This document shows positions 32,149 through 40,561 of a stretch of 40,561 bases of DNA, in pieces (the first letter of the stretch is position 1; the number at the start of each line of letters is the position of its first letter). The notes under the pieces are model-generated. The model made no database searches, was not told the origin of the DNA, and worked only from the letters and a program-made list of their open reading frames with translations. A program made the translations under genes and the position numbers. Source of the stretch: Prevotella sp. (GTDB lineage: Bacteria; Bacteroidota; Bacteroidia; Bacteroidales; Bacteroidaceae); assembly GCA_022511075.1 (NCBI GenBank), contig JAFLSE010000024.1, positions 1-40,561 on the forward strand, read 5' to 3'.

Positions 32149-32853
32149 CCTCGCAGCCATAACTGCGCACAGACCTGCTGTTTCTGTGCGCAGACGGCTT
32201 TTGCCAAGATGCACTGACTTGTAGCCGGCAGCTACGGCATAGCGCACTTCGTCGATGGAGAAATCACCTTCAGGTCCTATTAGTACTGTGATTTCATCTT
32301 CTTCAGACAAGCCTTGTATCTCGTCAAACAAATACGTGCGTTCTACTTCCTCGTAGCAATGGGCTATATATCGTCCGCCGTTGCGAGGAGTGTCTATAAA
32401 CTGTTTAAAGGCTGTCATATCATTGAGTTTGGGCATCCATGCCTTGTGGCTCTGCTTTACTGCCGAGACGACAATCTTTTCGAGGCGGGTAAGTTTTACC
32501 ACGTTACGCTCCGAAAATTTGCAGTCGAGGAAAGTTATCTCATCAATGCCTATTTCTGTGGCTTTCTCAATAAGCCACTCCATTCTGTCTATGAGTTTTG
32601 TGGGGGCAATGGCAAGATGTAGCCGTCTGTTCCACTGAGGCTGCTGCGGCAGATTTTCAAGAATTTCGTATTGACAGTGGTGATTGCTTGCAAGAGTCAG
32701 GGCTGCCCTGTAATAGCAGCCTTCACCGTCCATAAGCATTATCTCGTCGCCCGACTGCATACGCAACACACGCACGGCGTGCTGCGCTTCATCATGGGGC
32801 AGTTCATTTGTGCCCGATGCATTAGGGACATAAAAGAAACGAGTCTCTTTCAT
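32143..32853 (-). CDS. rsmE: 16S rRNA m3U1498 methyltransferase RsmE
   Basis: A 236-residue SPOUT methyltransferase. The start at 32853 (MKETRFFYVP) has AGGTGG before it and is preferred over a GTG four codons upstream. The PUA-like N-terminal domain holds HAVRVLRMQSGDEI; the SPOUT knot shows LIGPEGDFS and LGKSRLRTETAGL, which bind S-adenosylmethionine. It methylates U1498 in the decoding site of 16S rRNA. It is the last gene of the leftward string that starts at ileS, 30 nt behind the transporter gene. Confidence 0.95.
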   Translation of the reverse strand: MKETRFFYVPNASGTNELPHDEAQHAVRVLRMQSGDEIMLMDGEGCYYRAALTLASNHHCQYEILENLPQQPQWNRRLHLAIAPTKLIDRMEWLIEKATEIGIDEITFLDCKFSERNVVKLTRLEKIVVSAVKQSHKAWMPKLNDMTAFKQFIDTPRNGGRYIAHCYEEVERTYLFDEIQGLSEEDEITVLIGPEGDFSIDEVRYAVAAGYKSVHLGKSRLRTETAGLCAVMAARI

Positions 32854-32883
32854 CTTGCAAACCACCTATATATGATAATGCCA

Positions 32884-34125
32884 CTATCGTTTTTCGGGCT
32901 TGAAAATCAGGGCAAAGGCAACACCTACAATCAATGCGTATGCCGAGAAAATCCACCATACGGTAGTCCAGTCGCCCGTTTGTATTCCGTTCTCGTTCAC
33001 GGTGTAGGTATTTACTACCGCCTGTGCAACAATCATTCCAAGAGAAGCACCGAGACCGTTTGTCATGAGCATGAACACTCCCTGTGCACTGCTACGAATG
33101 TCGGTGTCGGTCTCCTTGTCAACGAACAGCGAGCCGGAGACATTGAAAAAGTCAAATGCTACACCATATACAATCATTGACAGTATGAGTGCCCAAATGC
33201 CGCCGGCAGGGTCGCCAATGGCAAAGAAGCCGAAGCGGAACACCCACGCGAACATTGACATGAGCATTACCCTCTTTATACCAAACCTGCCAAGGAAGAA
33301 CGGAATGAGCAATATACACAGCGTCTCTGAAATCTGCGAAAGAGAAATAAGCAGGTTGCTGTGGCTCACAAAGAACAAATCCTTATATTCCTCTATCACG
33401 GCAAAACTCTGAATGAACGGACCTGCATAGCCGTTGGTGATTTGCAGGCAGCAGCCAAGCAGCATGGAGAATACAAAGAAAATTGCCATGCGCGGTGTCT
33501 TGAACAGCGAGAACGCCTTCAAACCCAATGCATCATAGAAACTCTGCTTCTCCACACGCATATTGACAGGACAAGCAGGCATAGTGAGCGAATAGAGACA
33601 CATGACGATGCTCCATGCTCCAGATACGAAAAACTGGAAATAGGTTGTCTCAAAACCGAGCAGCGACACTATCCACATGGAACAGATAAAGCCTATAGTG
33701 CCGAATATTCGTATCGGGGGAAATGCCTTTACTGCATCAAGCCCAGCCTTGTCGAGCGCATTGTAGCACACGGAGTTGGTGAGCGCAAGCGTAGGCATAT
33801 AGAAGGCTATGGAAAGTAGGTATATGGGGAACAGCGAGCCGAAAGTTACGCTGTCGCTCATCGACTGCCCGATGAGTCCGAGTCCTATCATAGAGCATCC
33901 TGCAATGAGGTGGCTCAACGACAGGAGGCGTTGCGCCTGAATGTACCTATCGGCAATTATGCCCATAAGCGCAGGCATGATTATGGAAACAAAGCCCTGT
34001 GCAGAATAAAACCAGCCGATGTTGGCACCAATGCCGACGGAAGCGAGATAGCCTCCCATAGATGTAAGATAAGCACCCCAAACAGCAAATTGCAGGAAGT
34101 TAAGTGCGGATAGTCTCAATTTCAT
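32884..34125 (-). CDS. MFS transporter, nucleoside:H+ symporter (NupG) type
   Basis: A 413-residue membrane protein with 12 predicted spans. The N-terminus MKLRLSALNFLQFAVWGAYL and the GIIADRYIQAQRLLSLSHL loop match the NupG/nucleoside symporter branch of the major facilitator superfamily. It probably imports nucleosides with protons across the inner membrane. It starts 21 nt after the DUF4296 gene and is followed by rsmE, so it is probably part of the same transcript. Exact substrate not shown. Confidence 0.88.
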   Translation of the reverse strand: MKLRLSALNFLQFAVWGAYLTSMGGYLASVGIGANIGWFYSAQGFVSIIMPALMGIIADRYIQAQRLLSLSHLIAGCSMIGLGLIGQSMSDSVTFGSLFPIYLLSIAFYMPTLALTNSVCYNALDKAGLDAVKAFPPIRIFGTIGFICSMWIVSLLGFETTYFQFFVSGAWSIVMCLYSLTMPACPVNMRVEKQSFYDALGLKAFSLFKTPRMAIFFVFSMLLGCCLQITNGYAGPFIQSFAVIEEYKDLFFVSHSNLLISLSQISETLCILLIPFFLGRFGIKRVMLMSMFAWVFRFGFFAIGDPAGGIWALILSMIVYGVAFDFFNVSGSLFVDKETDTDIRSSAQGVFMLMTNGLGASLGMIVAQAVVNTYTVNENGIQTGDWTTVWWIFSAYALIVGVAFALIFKPEKR

Positions 34126-34146
34126 TGTAATATTTTGGTTTTTAAA

Positions 34147-35145
34147 TTATTTCTTTATTGGTTGTATCTTATGTTCACGCATAATACGGTGAGTATTATT
34201 CCCGTCAGTAGGCGTAATTCTTGGACGGTCGGCTTTCAGTTCCAAAGGTTGGTGATCCACCTTGTCAGGCAACGGCAGCACTTTAGCAGAATCGTTTTTC
34301 ACGGAATCCACCTTCAGGCTGTCTGCCTTGTTTTCATTGGCTACAGGATTTTCAGGTTCTTTCGGAGGGGCTTCCTGATGGAAGCGCACAAGTTGCAATT
34401 GGTCTATCACCATAAGTTTCAGCGTCTTCGAATCACTGTTGCCCTTACTTAAATATATGTAGCCATAGACATCCTTTATCTTCTTGTTGTTCTTCTCGTT
34501 AAGAATCACCTTCGTTTCACCGCTCGACATCACCCTCTGATATCTTGAAATAATTGTGTCGCCATCCTCGCCTTCATACTTCACGGCAATAAGGGCTATT
34601 GCATCTTTAGTTCCTTCTTGGTATAGGAATGTAGAAACGAAACACAACTGGAACATATCGTTGGCGTGATATGTGGTGTCTGCCTTTAAATGAAAGTCAA
34701 GTCTGTTGCCGAGCGGTCTTGTGGTGAGTACCTTGCTGCGTGCGCCGTTCCACACGTTGGCGGTATCGCCTGTAGTACCGTATGTCTCCATACGCATTCC
34801 CGTGCCAGCACCAATCTTTTGCGCCGCCATATCCATACGCGCCTCTATGTTGTGGTAAATTGCTGCCATCCGGTCGGCATGGCTGTAATAATACACCATT
34901 GAAGAATCAAACTCTGCCTCCGTAACACCATACTTTTTCAGTACAGCCAAGAAATAGAGCCTTTCTTCGTAGTCGGTGGATTTTTCGTTGTCATCATTTA
35001 TAGATGCTGCCGCACGTGCCATGTGCCAGTCGTAAAGCAAGTCCTCTAAATCGTCGGGCTGTATATACTGCGACGGCACTTGAGGCTTGCACCCTGCAAG
35101 CAGGAGCAGCAGCGGCAATGTCATTATGATGACGAACTTTCTCAT
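34147..35145 (-). CDS. DUF4296 lipoprotein
   Basis: A 332-residue protein with a lipoprotein signal: MRKFVIIMTLPLLLLLAGC places the lipidated Cys at residue 19. The first 110 residues (DDLEDLLYDWHMARAAAS, LKKYGVTEAEFDSSMVYYYS) are the DUF4296 domain. The rest contains a beta-rich part and a Pro/Lys/Asp-rich C-terminus (residues ~260-332). The function of this family is unknown. The gene overlaps lspA by 4 nt, so the enzyme that processes lipoproteins and this lipoprotein are made together. Confidence 0.85.
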   Translation of the reverse strand: MRKFVIIMTLPLLLLLAGCKPQVPSQYIQPDDLEDLLYDWHMARAAASINDDNEKSTDYEERLYFLAVLKKYGVTEAEFDSSMVYYYSHADRMAAIYHNIEARMDMAAQKIGAGTGMRMETYGTTGDTANVWNGARSKVLTTRPLGNRLDFHLKADTTYHANDMFQLCFVSTFLYQEGTKDAIALIAVKYEGEDGDTIISRYQRVMSSGETKVILNEKNNKKIKDVYGYIYLSKGNSDSKTLKLMVIDQLQLVRFHQEAPPKEPENPVANENKADSLKVDSVKNDSAKVLPLPDKVDHQPLELKADRPRITPTDGNNTHRIMREHKIQPIKK

Positions 35146-35810
35146 TCCTCCTCTTCCTTTTCTTCCTTATCTTTCTTGTTTTCGCCGAAAAGGTCGGCAA
35201 GTTCCCTGCGATAGAACAACAACGCTGCAACCACGCCTACTGACACGCAGGAGTCGGCGAAGTTGAACACCGGACTGAAAAATACAAACTCGTCGCCTCC
35301 CCATACTGGTAGCCAGTCGGGATAAGTGGTGACGATTAGCGGAAAGTAGAACATATCCACCACCCTACCCATTAGCATCGGCGCATATCCCTCGCCAAAC
35401 GGCACAAGATGGCTCGTCGTGAAAGGTGTTGACTCCGTGAATATCTGCCCGTAGAAAAGACTGTCGAAAATGTTACCTGCCGCACCAGCCATGACAAGAG
35501 CCACACAAATCATATAGCCCAAGCGCGTCTCCTGCTTTTTTATGAGTTGCCACAGGTAGTAGCCTATATACGCCACTGCCACGATACGGAATGCAGAAAG
35601 CAGCAGCTTGCTGCCTATCTCCATTCCGAACGCCATTCCGTTGTTTTCTATAAAAAGTATCTTGAACCAGCTTGTAACCTCGATGCTCTCGTGGAGCGTC
35701 ATACCAGTCTTTACCGCAATTTTTATAAGTTGGTCCGTCAGCAGCAGCAGCAATATGAACGCGGTCATAAACCAGCCGCTACGAAAAAGTCCCTTGTTTC
35801 CTTGAGTCAT
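35142..35810 (-). CDS. lspA: Lipoprotein signal peptidase LspA
   Basis: A 222-residue inner-membrane aspartyl peptidase (signal peptidase II) with four spans. The catalytic pair is visible: Asp in GNIFDSLFY and Asp in PVFNFADSCVSVG. It removes signal peptides from prolipoproteins after lipidation. The protein is longer than the E. coli enzyme (~164), with a central insert and an acidic/Lys tail ending EEKEEEE. It follows the DksA-like gene by 9 nt and overlaps the DUF4296 gene by 4 nt. Confidence 0.96.
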   Translation of the reverse strand: MTQGNKGLFRSGWFMTAFILLLLLTDQLIKIAVKTGMTLHESIEVTSWFKILFIENNGMAFGMEIGSKLLLSAFRIVAVAYIGYYLWQLIKKQETRLGYMICVALVMAGAAGNIFDSLFYGQIFTESTPFTTSHLVPFGEGYAPMLMGRVVDMFYFPLIVTTYPDWLPVWGGDEFVFFSPVFNFADSCVSVGVVAALLFYRRELADLFGENKKDKEEKEEEE

Positions 35811-35819
35811 TAAAATGTT

Positions 35820-36194
35820 TTATTGCTTCATTTTCGACTGCACGCTAAGCGTTGCATGTGGCACGGCGCGAAGGCGTTCCTTCGGAATCAACTCGCCCGT
35901 AATGCGGTCTATGCCGTATGTCTTGTTTGCTATGCGCACCAATGCCCCTTCAAGTCCCTTTATGAACTTTTGCAGGCGTGCAGCCTGATTCATTATATCT
36001 TCTTTCGATTGCGTCATACTGCCCTCTTCCAGTGCCTTGTAGGTCGGTGATGTATCTGTTACATCGTTTCCGTCGCTGTCAGTGAGCGATGACATAAGTT
36101 GCTTGTAGTCTTTTCGTGCAACATCCAATTTCTCGTTAATCAACAGGCGGAACTCTTCAAGTTCCTCATCGCTGTATCTTTGTTTGTCTGCCAT
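35820..36194 (-). CDS. TraR/DksA-family regulator lacking all zinc-finger cysteines
   Basis: A 124-residue protein with the DksA-type coiled coil (residues ~10-85; acidic tip near DSDGNDVTD) and the C-terminal block TYGIDRITGELIPKERLRAVPHATL, which corresponds to the zinc-finger region. It has no cysteine at all, so no zinc site of the DksA kind can form. DksA-like proteins enter the RNA polymerase secondary channel and, with ppGpp, retune rRNA and amino-acid promoters. It lies 72 nt after ileS and 9 nt before lspA, an order common in Bacteroidota. Confidence 0.9.
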   Translation of the reverse strand: MADKQRYSDEELEEFRLLINEKLDVARKDYKQLMSSLTDSDGNDVTDTSPTYKALEEGSMTQSKEDIMNQAARLQKFIKGLEGALVRIANKTYGIDRITGELIPKERLRAVPHATLSVQSKMKQ

Positions 36195-36251
36195 AGTAAA
36201 TTGTTTTTATAGTTTTAGTTATTGGTTATTATTTTTTCTATAGTATATTTT

Positions 36252-36284
36252 AAGGTGAAGAAGCCATTATTGCTTCTCCACCTT
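36252..36284 (-). terminator. Stem-loop at the end of ileS
   Basis: Arms AAGGTGAAGAAGC (36252-36264) and GCTTCTCCACCTT (36272-36284) pair over 13 bases with one mismatch that is a G-U pair in the leftward RNA. It spans the ileS stop codon. There is no T-run after it, so partial termination or RNA processing between ileS and the DksA-like gene is more likely than a full stop. Confidence 0.5.
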
Positions 36285-39200
36285 TATATTCACTTTCAGT
36301 CCGTCGATGTCGGTTTCTGCTCCGTCGTTGTCGGCAAGCGAAATGTTGTCTGCCAATACCTGTGTCATTATGTATTCACGATAACTATCCACAGCTTTCA
36401 CCACAGCCTCTTCCGCAGTGATGGTTACCTCTATGCGGTCGGTTATCTCCAATCCGTTCTCTTTGCGCAGGTTTTGTATGCGGTTGATAAGTTCGCGTGC
36501 CATACCCTCGTTGCGCAGTTCGTCGGTGAGTTCCACCTCAAGTGCCACGGTGAGGTTGCCCTCGTTGCTTACGAGCCAGCCTGGAATATCCTCGCTGATT
36601 ATCTCAACGTCTGCAGCCTCCACTTCAAGTGCCTGTCCGTCAACGGCTATTGCAATCTTACCGTCACGTTCTAACATGGCAATCTGCTGTTGGTCGAGTT
36701 TTGTCATCTCTGCTGCAACACCCTTCATCAACTTGCCATATTTCTTACCCATTACCTTGAAGTTGCACTTCACTTTCTTTACCAGAACTCCCTGACCTTC
36801 AACGAAGTTAAGTTCCTTAACGTTCACCTCGTTCATAATCAGTTGCTTCACTGCCTCGATGTGTGCCCGCTGCTCGTCATCCACGGCTGGTATCATTATC
36901 TTCTGCAGTGGTTGGCGCACCTTTATGTTCACCTTTCTGCGCAGGGCAAGCACCATAGAAGTTATTTTCTGCGCCATACCCATACGTGCTTCCAAGTCTG
37001 CGTCTATGCAAGACTCGTCTGCCTCGGGGAACTTTGCCAAATGCACGCTCTCGCAGGCGTTGTCGTCGGTTGCCGTGAGGTCAAGATAGAGACGGTCGGC
37101 ATAGAATGGTGCAAACGGTGCAATGAGTTTCGATACGGTAAGCAAGCAGGTATAGAGTGTCTGATATGCCGACAACTTGTCCTTGCTCATGTCCTTACCC
37201 CAGAAACGCTTGCGGTTGAGGCGCACAAACCAGTTGCTCAAATCATCGTTCACAAATGTGTCTATCAGTCGTCCGGCACGTGTCGGGTCGTAGCCCTGCA
37301 ACTCCTTATCAACATTCTTTATGAGCGAGTTGAGTACCGACAATATCCAACGGTCTATTTCGGGACGCTCTGCCATAGGCACTTGCTCCATTTGGCTGTC
37401 AAATCCGTCCACATTGGCATAGAGCGCAAAGAAACTGTATGTGTTATAGAGCGTGCCGAAGAACTTGCGGCGCACCTCGTCTACTCCGTTGGGGTCAAAC
37501 TTCAGGTTATCCCACGGCTCGGAGTTGGTCATCATATAGAAGCGCACAGGGTCAGCACCGTACTTGTTAATCATATCAAACGGATTTACAACGTTGCCAA
37601 CGTGCTTTGACATCTTGTTACCCTTTGAGTCGAGCACCAAGCCGCTTGAAATCACGTTCTTGAATGCCACCGAGTCGAACACCATCGTTGCTATTGCGTG
37701 CAGAGTGAAGAACCAGCCACGTGTCTGGTCAACACCCTCGTTGATGAAGTCGGCAGGGAATGCCTTTCCCTCGTCTATCATCTCACGGTTTTCAAACGGA
37801 TAGTGTATCTGTGCGTATGGCATAGAACCAGAGTCAAACCACACGTCAATGAGGTCGCTCTCGCGCTTCATTGGTTTACCGCTTGCGCTTACAAGCACAA
37901 TGTTGTCAACGTATGGGCGGTGTATGTCTATGCGGTCGTAGTTCTCCTTGCTATAGTCGCCTGGCACAAAGCCTTTTTCCTTCATAGGATTGCTCTTCAT
38001 CACGCCTGCGGCAACGGCTTTCTCTATCTCGTCGTAGAGTTCCTGCATAGAGCCTATGCAAATCTCCTCGCCGTCCTCGTTGCGCCATATCGGGAGAGGT
38101 GTTCCCCAGTAGCGACTACGAGAAAGATTCCAGTCGTTAAGGTTGTCAAGCCAGTTTCCGAAGCGTCCTGTTCCCGTACTTTCGGGTTGCCAGTTTATGG
38201 TCTTGTTCAACTCGCTCATGCGCTCCTTCTTTGCCGAAGAGCGAATAAACCAAGAGTCGAGCGGATAGTAAAGCACTGGTTTGTCAGTACGCCAGCAGTG
38301 TGGGTAGTTGTGCACGTGCTTTTCTATCTTCAGTGCCGTGCCAGCCTGCTTCATTTCCATGCACAGCACAATATTGAGGTCTTCTGCCTTAAGTGCCGCA
38401 GCCTCGTCATATTTTCCTCCCGGATTGAACTCTGGTGCGTATGCGTTCTTAACATAGTCGCCGGCATGCGTGCCGTATGCCTCTGCATCAACACACTTTG
38501 CTGCAAACACAGCATCAAGCTCCTCTACCTTATAATATTTACCTTCAAGGTCAACCATCGGGCGAGTTTCGCCTTTCTTATTTATTAGGAACAGCGAAGG
38601 TATCTCTGCGTCCTTTGCCACCTTTGCGTCATCTGCACCAAAGGTCGGGGCAATGTGTACGATACCCGTTCCGTCCTCGGTGGTAACATAGTCGCCGGCA
38701 ATCACACGGAAAGCCTTGTCTGCCATTTCCACAAACTTGTCCTTTCCGTTCTCGCCCGTAAACACTTTATCTGGGTTTGCCTCGGCGTATTCCAGTATGT
38801 ATGGTGCAGCGTTTGCGTCAACCTTTGCCGACGGCTTCACCCACGGCATCAGTTGCTCGTATTCCATTCCTACAAGATCCTTGCCCATATATTCATCAAC
38901 AATGCGGTATGGCACAATCTTGTCACCGTGCTTATACGCTGCCATATCAGCATCCTTGCCCTCTGGCTTGAAATATGCACCCACGAGCACCTCCGCCATA
39001 ATGATAGTTATCTTCTCATCATTATAACTGTTGTAGGTCTGCACTGCCACATATTTAATATTCGGACCTACACACAGTGCAGTGTTCGAAGGTAGTGTCC
39101 ATGGCGTGGTAGTCCAAGCAGCAAAGTAGGCTGTACCCCACTCCATCCATTCTTCTTTTGGGTTTGTTGCCTTGAAAAGTGCCGTCGCCGTAGTGTCCTT

Positions 39201-39830
39201 TACGTCGCGATAGCATCCAGGCTGGTTAAGTTCGTGGCTCGACAAACCCGTACCTGCACCAGGACTATATGGCTGTATGGTGTAACCCTTGTACAGCAGT
39301 CCTTTGTCGTAGAGTTGCTTCAAGAGCCACCAAAGAGTCTCTATGTATTTGTTTTCGTATGTTATGTAAGGATTGTCCAAGTCAACGAAATATCCCATTT
39401 CCTCTGTCAACTTGCGCCACTCCTCGGTATACATCATCACGTTGCTGCGACACTTGGCGTTGTAGTCCTCCACCGAGATATATTTCTTGCTCTCGTGGTT
39501 GTCGATGTCAGCCTTCGTAATGCCCAATTCTTTTTCCACACCAAGTTCTACAGGCAGTCCGTGGGTATCCCATCCAGCCTTACGATGTACCTGCATACCC
39601 TTCATTGTCCTGTATCTGTTGAACGTGTCCTTTATGGCACGCGCAAACACATGGTGTATTCCCGGATTTCCGTTTGCCGATGGCGGTCCTTCGTAGAATA
39701 CGAACTGCGGACAGCCCTCACGCTCCTCTATCGTCTTGTGGAATATATCTTTCTCTTCCCACTGTTTCAGTATCTCCTTGTTTGTCTCTGTCAGGTTCAT
39801 TCCCTGATGTTCAGCAAATTTCTTGCCCAT
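36267..39830 (-). CDS. ileS: Isoleucyl-tRNA synthetase, type 2, with swapped GIHH signature
   Basis: A 1187-residue class I synthetase that charges tRNA-Ile with isoleucine. The signature is GIHH at residues 57-60 (after GPPSANGNP) in place of HIGH, and the second signature is KMSKH at 739-743. The editing domain (CP1) spans roughly residues 190-410 with TTPWTLPSNTALCVGP. The C-terminus has the long eukaryote-like extension with KVKCNFKVMGKKYGK, a mark of IleRS2 rather than the common bacterial IleRS1. It lacks a zinc-binding tail. The Met at residue 1 (MGKKFAEHQG) is kept because family members share this start. A consensus promoter lies 90 nt upstream. Confidence 0.96.
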   Translation of the reverse strand: MGKKFAEHQGMNLTETNKEILKQWEEKDIFHKTIEEREGCPQFVFYEGPPSANGNPGIHHVFARAIKDTFNRYRTMKGMQVHRKAGWDTHGLPVELGVEKELGITKADIDNHESKKYISVEDYNAKCRSNVMMYTEEWRKLTEEMGYFVDLDNPYITYENKYIETLWWLLKQLYDKGLLYKGYTIQPYSPGAGTGLSSHELNQPGCYRDVKDTTATALFKATNPKEEWMEWGTAYFAAWTTTPWTLPSNTALCVGPNIKYVAVQTYNSYNDEKITIIMAEVLVGAYFKPEGKDADMAAYKHGDKIVPYRIVDEYMGKDLVGMEYEQLMPWVKPSAKVDANAAPYILEYAEANPDKVFTGENGKDKFVEMADKAFRVIAGDYVTTEDGTGIVHIAPTFGADDAKVAKDAEIPSLFLINKKGETRPMVDLEGKYYKVEELDAVFAAKCVDAEAYGTHAGDYVKNAYAPEFNPGGKYDEAAALKAEDLNIVLCMEMKQAGTALKIEKHVHNYPHCWRTDKPVLYYPLDSWFIRSSAKKERMSELNKTINWQPESTGTGRFGNWLDNLNDWNLSRSRYWGTPLPIWRNEDGEEICIGSMQELYDEIEKAVAAGVMKSNPMKEKGFVPGDYSKENYDRIDIHRPYVDNIVLVSASGKPMKRESDLIDVWFDSGSMPYAQIHYPFENREMIDEGKAFPADFINEGVDQTRGWFFTLHAIATMVFDSVAFKNVISSGLVLDSKGNKMSKHVGNVVNPFDMINKYGADPVRFYMMTNSEPWDNLKFDPNGVDEVRRKFFGTLYNTYSFFALYANVDGFDSQMEQVPMAERPEIDRWILSVLNSLIKNVDKELQGYDPTRAGRLIDTFVNDDLSNWFVRLNRKRFWGKDMSKDKLSAYQTLYTCLLTVSKLIAPFAPFYADRLYLDLTATDDNACESVHLAKFPEADESCIDADLEARMGMAQKITSMVLALRRKVNIKVRQPLQKIMIPAVDDEQRAHIEAVKQLIMNEVNVKELNFVEGQGVLVKKVKCNFKVMGKKYGKLMKGVAAEMTKLDQQQIAMLERDGKIAIAVDGQALEVEAADVEIISEDIPGWLVSNEGNLTVALEVELTDELRNEGMARELINRIQNLRKENGLEITDRIEVTITAEEAVVKAVDSYREYIMTQVLADNISLADNDGAETDIDGLKVNIKVEKQ

Positions 39831-39919
39831 ATCTTCTTTTATTTTGTTGTCTTTTCTTTATCCAAGTTTCACCAAGTCCGTTACCCGTCCTTGCTCCTTA
39901 TATTTCTTTATAATGGCTG

Positions 39920-39950
39920 CAAAATTAATGAAAATACTGCGAACAGCAAA
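39920..39950 (-). promoter_or_regulatory. Promoter of ileS and downstream genes
   Basis: On the minus strand TTTG (39947-39950), 19-nt spacer and TAATTTTG (39920-39927). It predicts an ~80-nt leader before the ileS ATG. No T-box or leader peptide was seen. Confidence 0.75.
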
Positions 39951-40263
39951 ATAAAACTACAATTTTTATTATTTTTTAGTTTAAATGTGAAGAATAAAAT
40001 TAATTGTTTGCTACCATAGCACTTTCCATTCCTTAACCTATGGTTTGAGGGTGCTAAATCTATGGTTTACAGTGGCTTAACCATAGATTTTTGAGCACTT
40101 TTTCTGCGATGGCTGAAAGAACTGAAAGTAAAATATTAACTTTCGTATAAAGAAATACAATTACCATAGGGGGGTAATTGGATTACTATATAAAAAGTTG
40201 CAAAAAGTTCTTCCATATCCTCCATACTCACCACGTAAAACGTATTAAAACTATCTATGAATT
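39951..40263. other. Intergenic region with two hairpins between ileS and the DUF4248 gene
   Basis: No gene found. A stem with 12-bp perfect arms AAATCTATGGTT (40056-40067) and AACCATAGATTT (40079-40090) is extended by GTGCT (40051-40055) with AGCAC (40094-40098) across a 3-nt bulge; further CTATGGTT-like copies precede it near 40038. A second repeat CAATTACC (40158-40165) and GGTAATTG (40173-40180) lies closer to the next gene. They may be operators or bidirectional terminators. Confidence 0.55.
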
Positions 40264-40503
40264 ATGAAACAAAGTTCGGCGGAAACCAATAATAACAGCT
40301 ATTCATACACGCGCCGTTCGTTGGCAATGGCGTATTTTCCGGAGCTAACCCCAAAGCAGGCTGTGCGCAGGCTCACAATGTGGATAAGGCGGTGCTCCGA
40401 ACTGCACGAAAAACTAAATGCCAAGGATCGCAAGTTCAGCAGCAAGCGGATATTGACCGTGCGCGAAGCAAAACTCATAATGGAGTATCTCGGAGAACCA
40501 TGA
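40264..40503 (+). CDS. DUF4248 family protein
   Basis: A 79-residue protein with the DUF4248 pattern: YTRRSLAMAYFPELTPKQAV, WIRRCSELHEKL and a final EAKLIMEYLGEP. It probably forms a helix-turn-helix-like DNA-binding unit. In Bacteroidota it often stands just before an HU-like gene, which would lie to the right, outside this window. A consensus -7 box is not obvious; hairpins precede the gene. Confidence 0.8.
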   Translation: MKQSSAETNNNSYSYTRRSLAMAYFPELTPKQAVRRLTMWIRRCSELHEKLNAKDRKFSSKRILTVREAKLIMEYLGEP

Positions 40504-40514
40504 CTGCCATCGGG

Positions 40515-40560
40515 TGCTAACGGCAACTGATGTTAGGTGATAACGGCAACTGTCATTGGG
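40515..40560. repeat. Two 23-bp tandem repeats at the right edge
   Basis: TGCTAACGGCAACTGATGTTAGG (split here as TGCTAACGGCAACTG plus ATGTTAGG) at 40515-40537 is followed directly by TGATAACGGCAACTG plus TCATTGGG at 40538-40560. A worn unit precedes them after the DUF4248 stop. The array may continue beyond the window. Confidence 0.65.
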
Positions 40561-40561
40561 T

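Noticed and set aside
36690..37610. 306-codon and other long frames antisense to ileS
   Set aside because: They mirror the codon pattern of ileS and encode Cys/His/Val-rich low-information sequences.

Overview
This window comes from a Bacteroidales genome, most likely Prevotella or a close relative. The basis is: many -7 boxes of the Bacteroidota form TANNTTTG, often with TTTG 19-23 nt upstream; the ruvA-sprA gene pair of the type IX secretion system; an IleRS of the second type; DUF4248 and 'smalltalk' small proteins; and an IHF/HU-like protein typical of this phylum. No database could be searched, so family names rest on motifs read from the translations.

Layout. (1) 1-1600 holds toxin-antitoxin pieces: the C-terminal end of a HipA-like kinase, an antitoxin/PIN toxin pair with a palindrome inside its promoter, and a minimal nucleotidyltransferase (MNT) antitoxin whose HEPN partner is reduced to 22 codons. 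(2) 1787-12314 is an AT-rich two-gene operon. It encodes a 2882-residue protein joining a cold-shock domain, a DEDDh exonuclease, a RecQ-type helicase and a UvrD-type helicase, followed by a 621-residue protein with a DUF4145/HEPN-like N-terminus, a coiled coil and an SF1 helicase. A near-perfect inverted repeat lies just before its promoter. This is the best candidate for an undescribed defence or genome-maintenance system. (3) 12441-12794 is a broken DUF1016 (YhcG-type) nuclease gene. (4) 13032-16866 is a more GC-rich mobile-element-like module: RepA-type ATPase, TOPRIM protein, small HTH protein, HU-like protein, smalltalk lipopeptide and amidase, ending in a strong terminator. (5) 16860-21381 is an AT-rich cassette zone with an Mrr-like nuclease, a secreted protein with a long structured leader, several tiny antitoxin-like genes and a HigBA pair. 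A 91-bp direct repeat, containing the end of the amidase gene and most of its terminator, brackets the zone. A 233-bp direct repeat lies inside it.

(6) From 21471 the content is core: ruvA, sprA, an HI0933-type flavoprotein, a membrane protein of unknown function, and a leftward gene string ileS, dksA-like, lspA, DUF4296 lipoprotein, nucleoside-type MFS transporter, rsmE. The IleRS carries a swapped GIHH signature in place of HIGH, a mark linked to mupirocin hyper-resistance. (7) The right end has a hairpin-rich intergenic region, a DUF4248 gene and the start of a 23-bp tandem repeat.

Together, regions 1-5 look like one accessory island (defence, toxin-antitoxin, replication genes) inserted beside the conserved ruvA-sprA locus.
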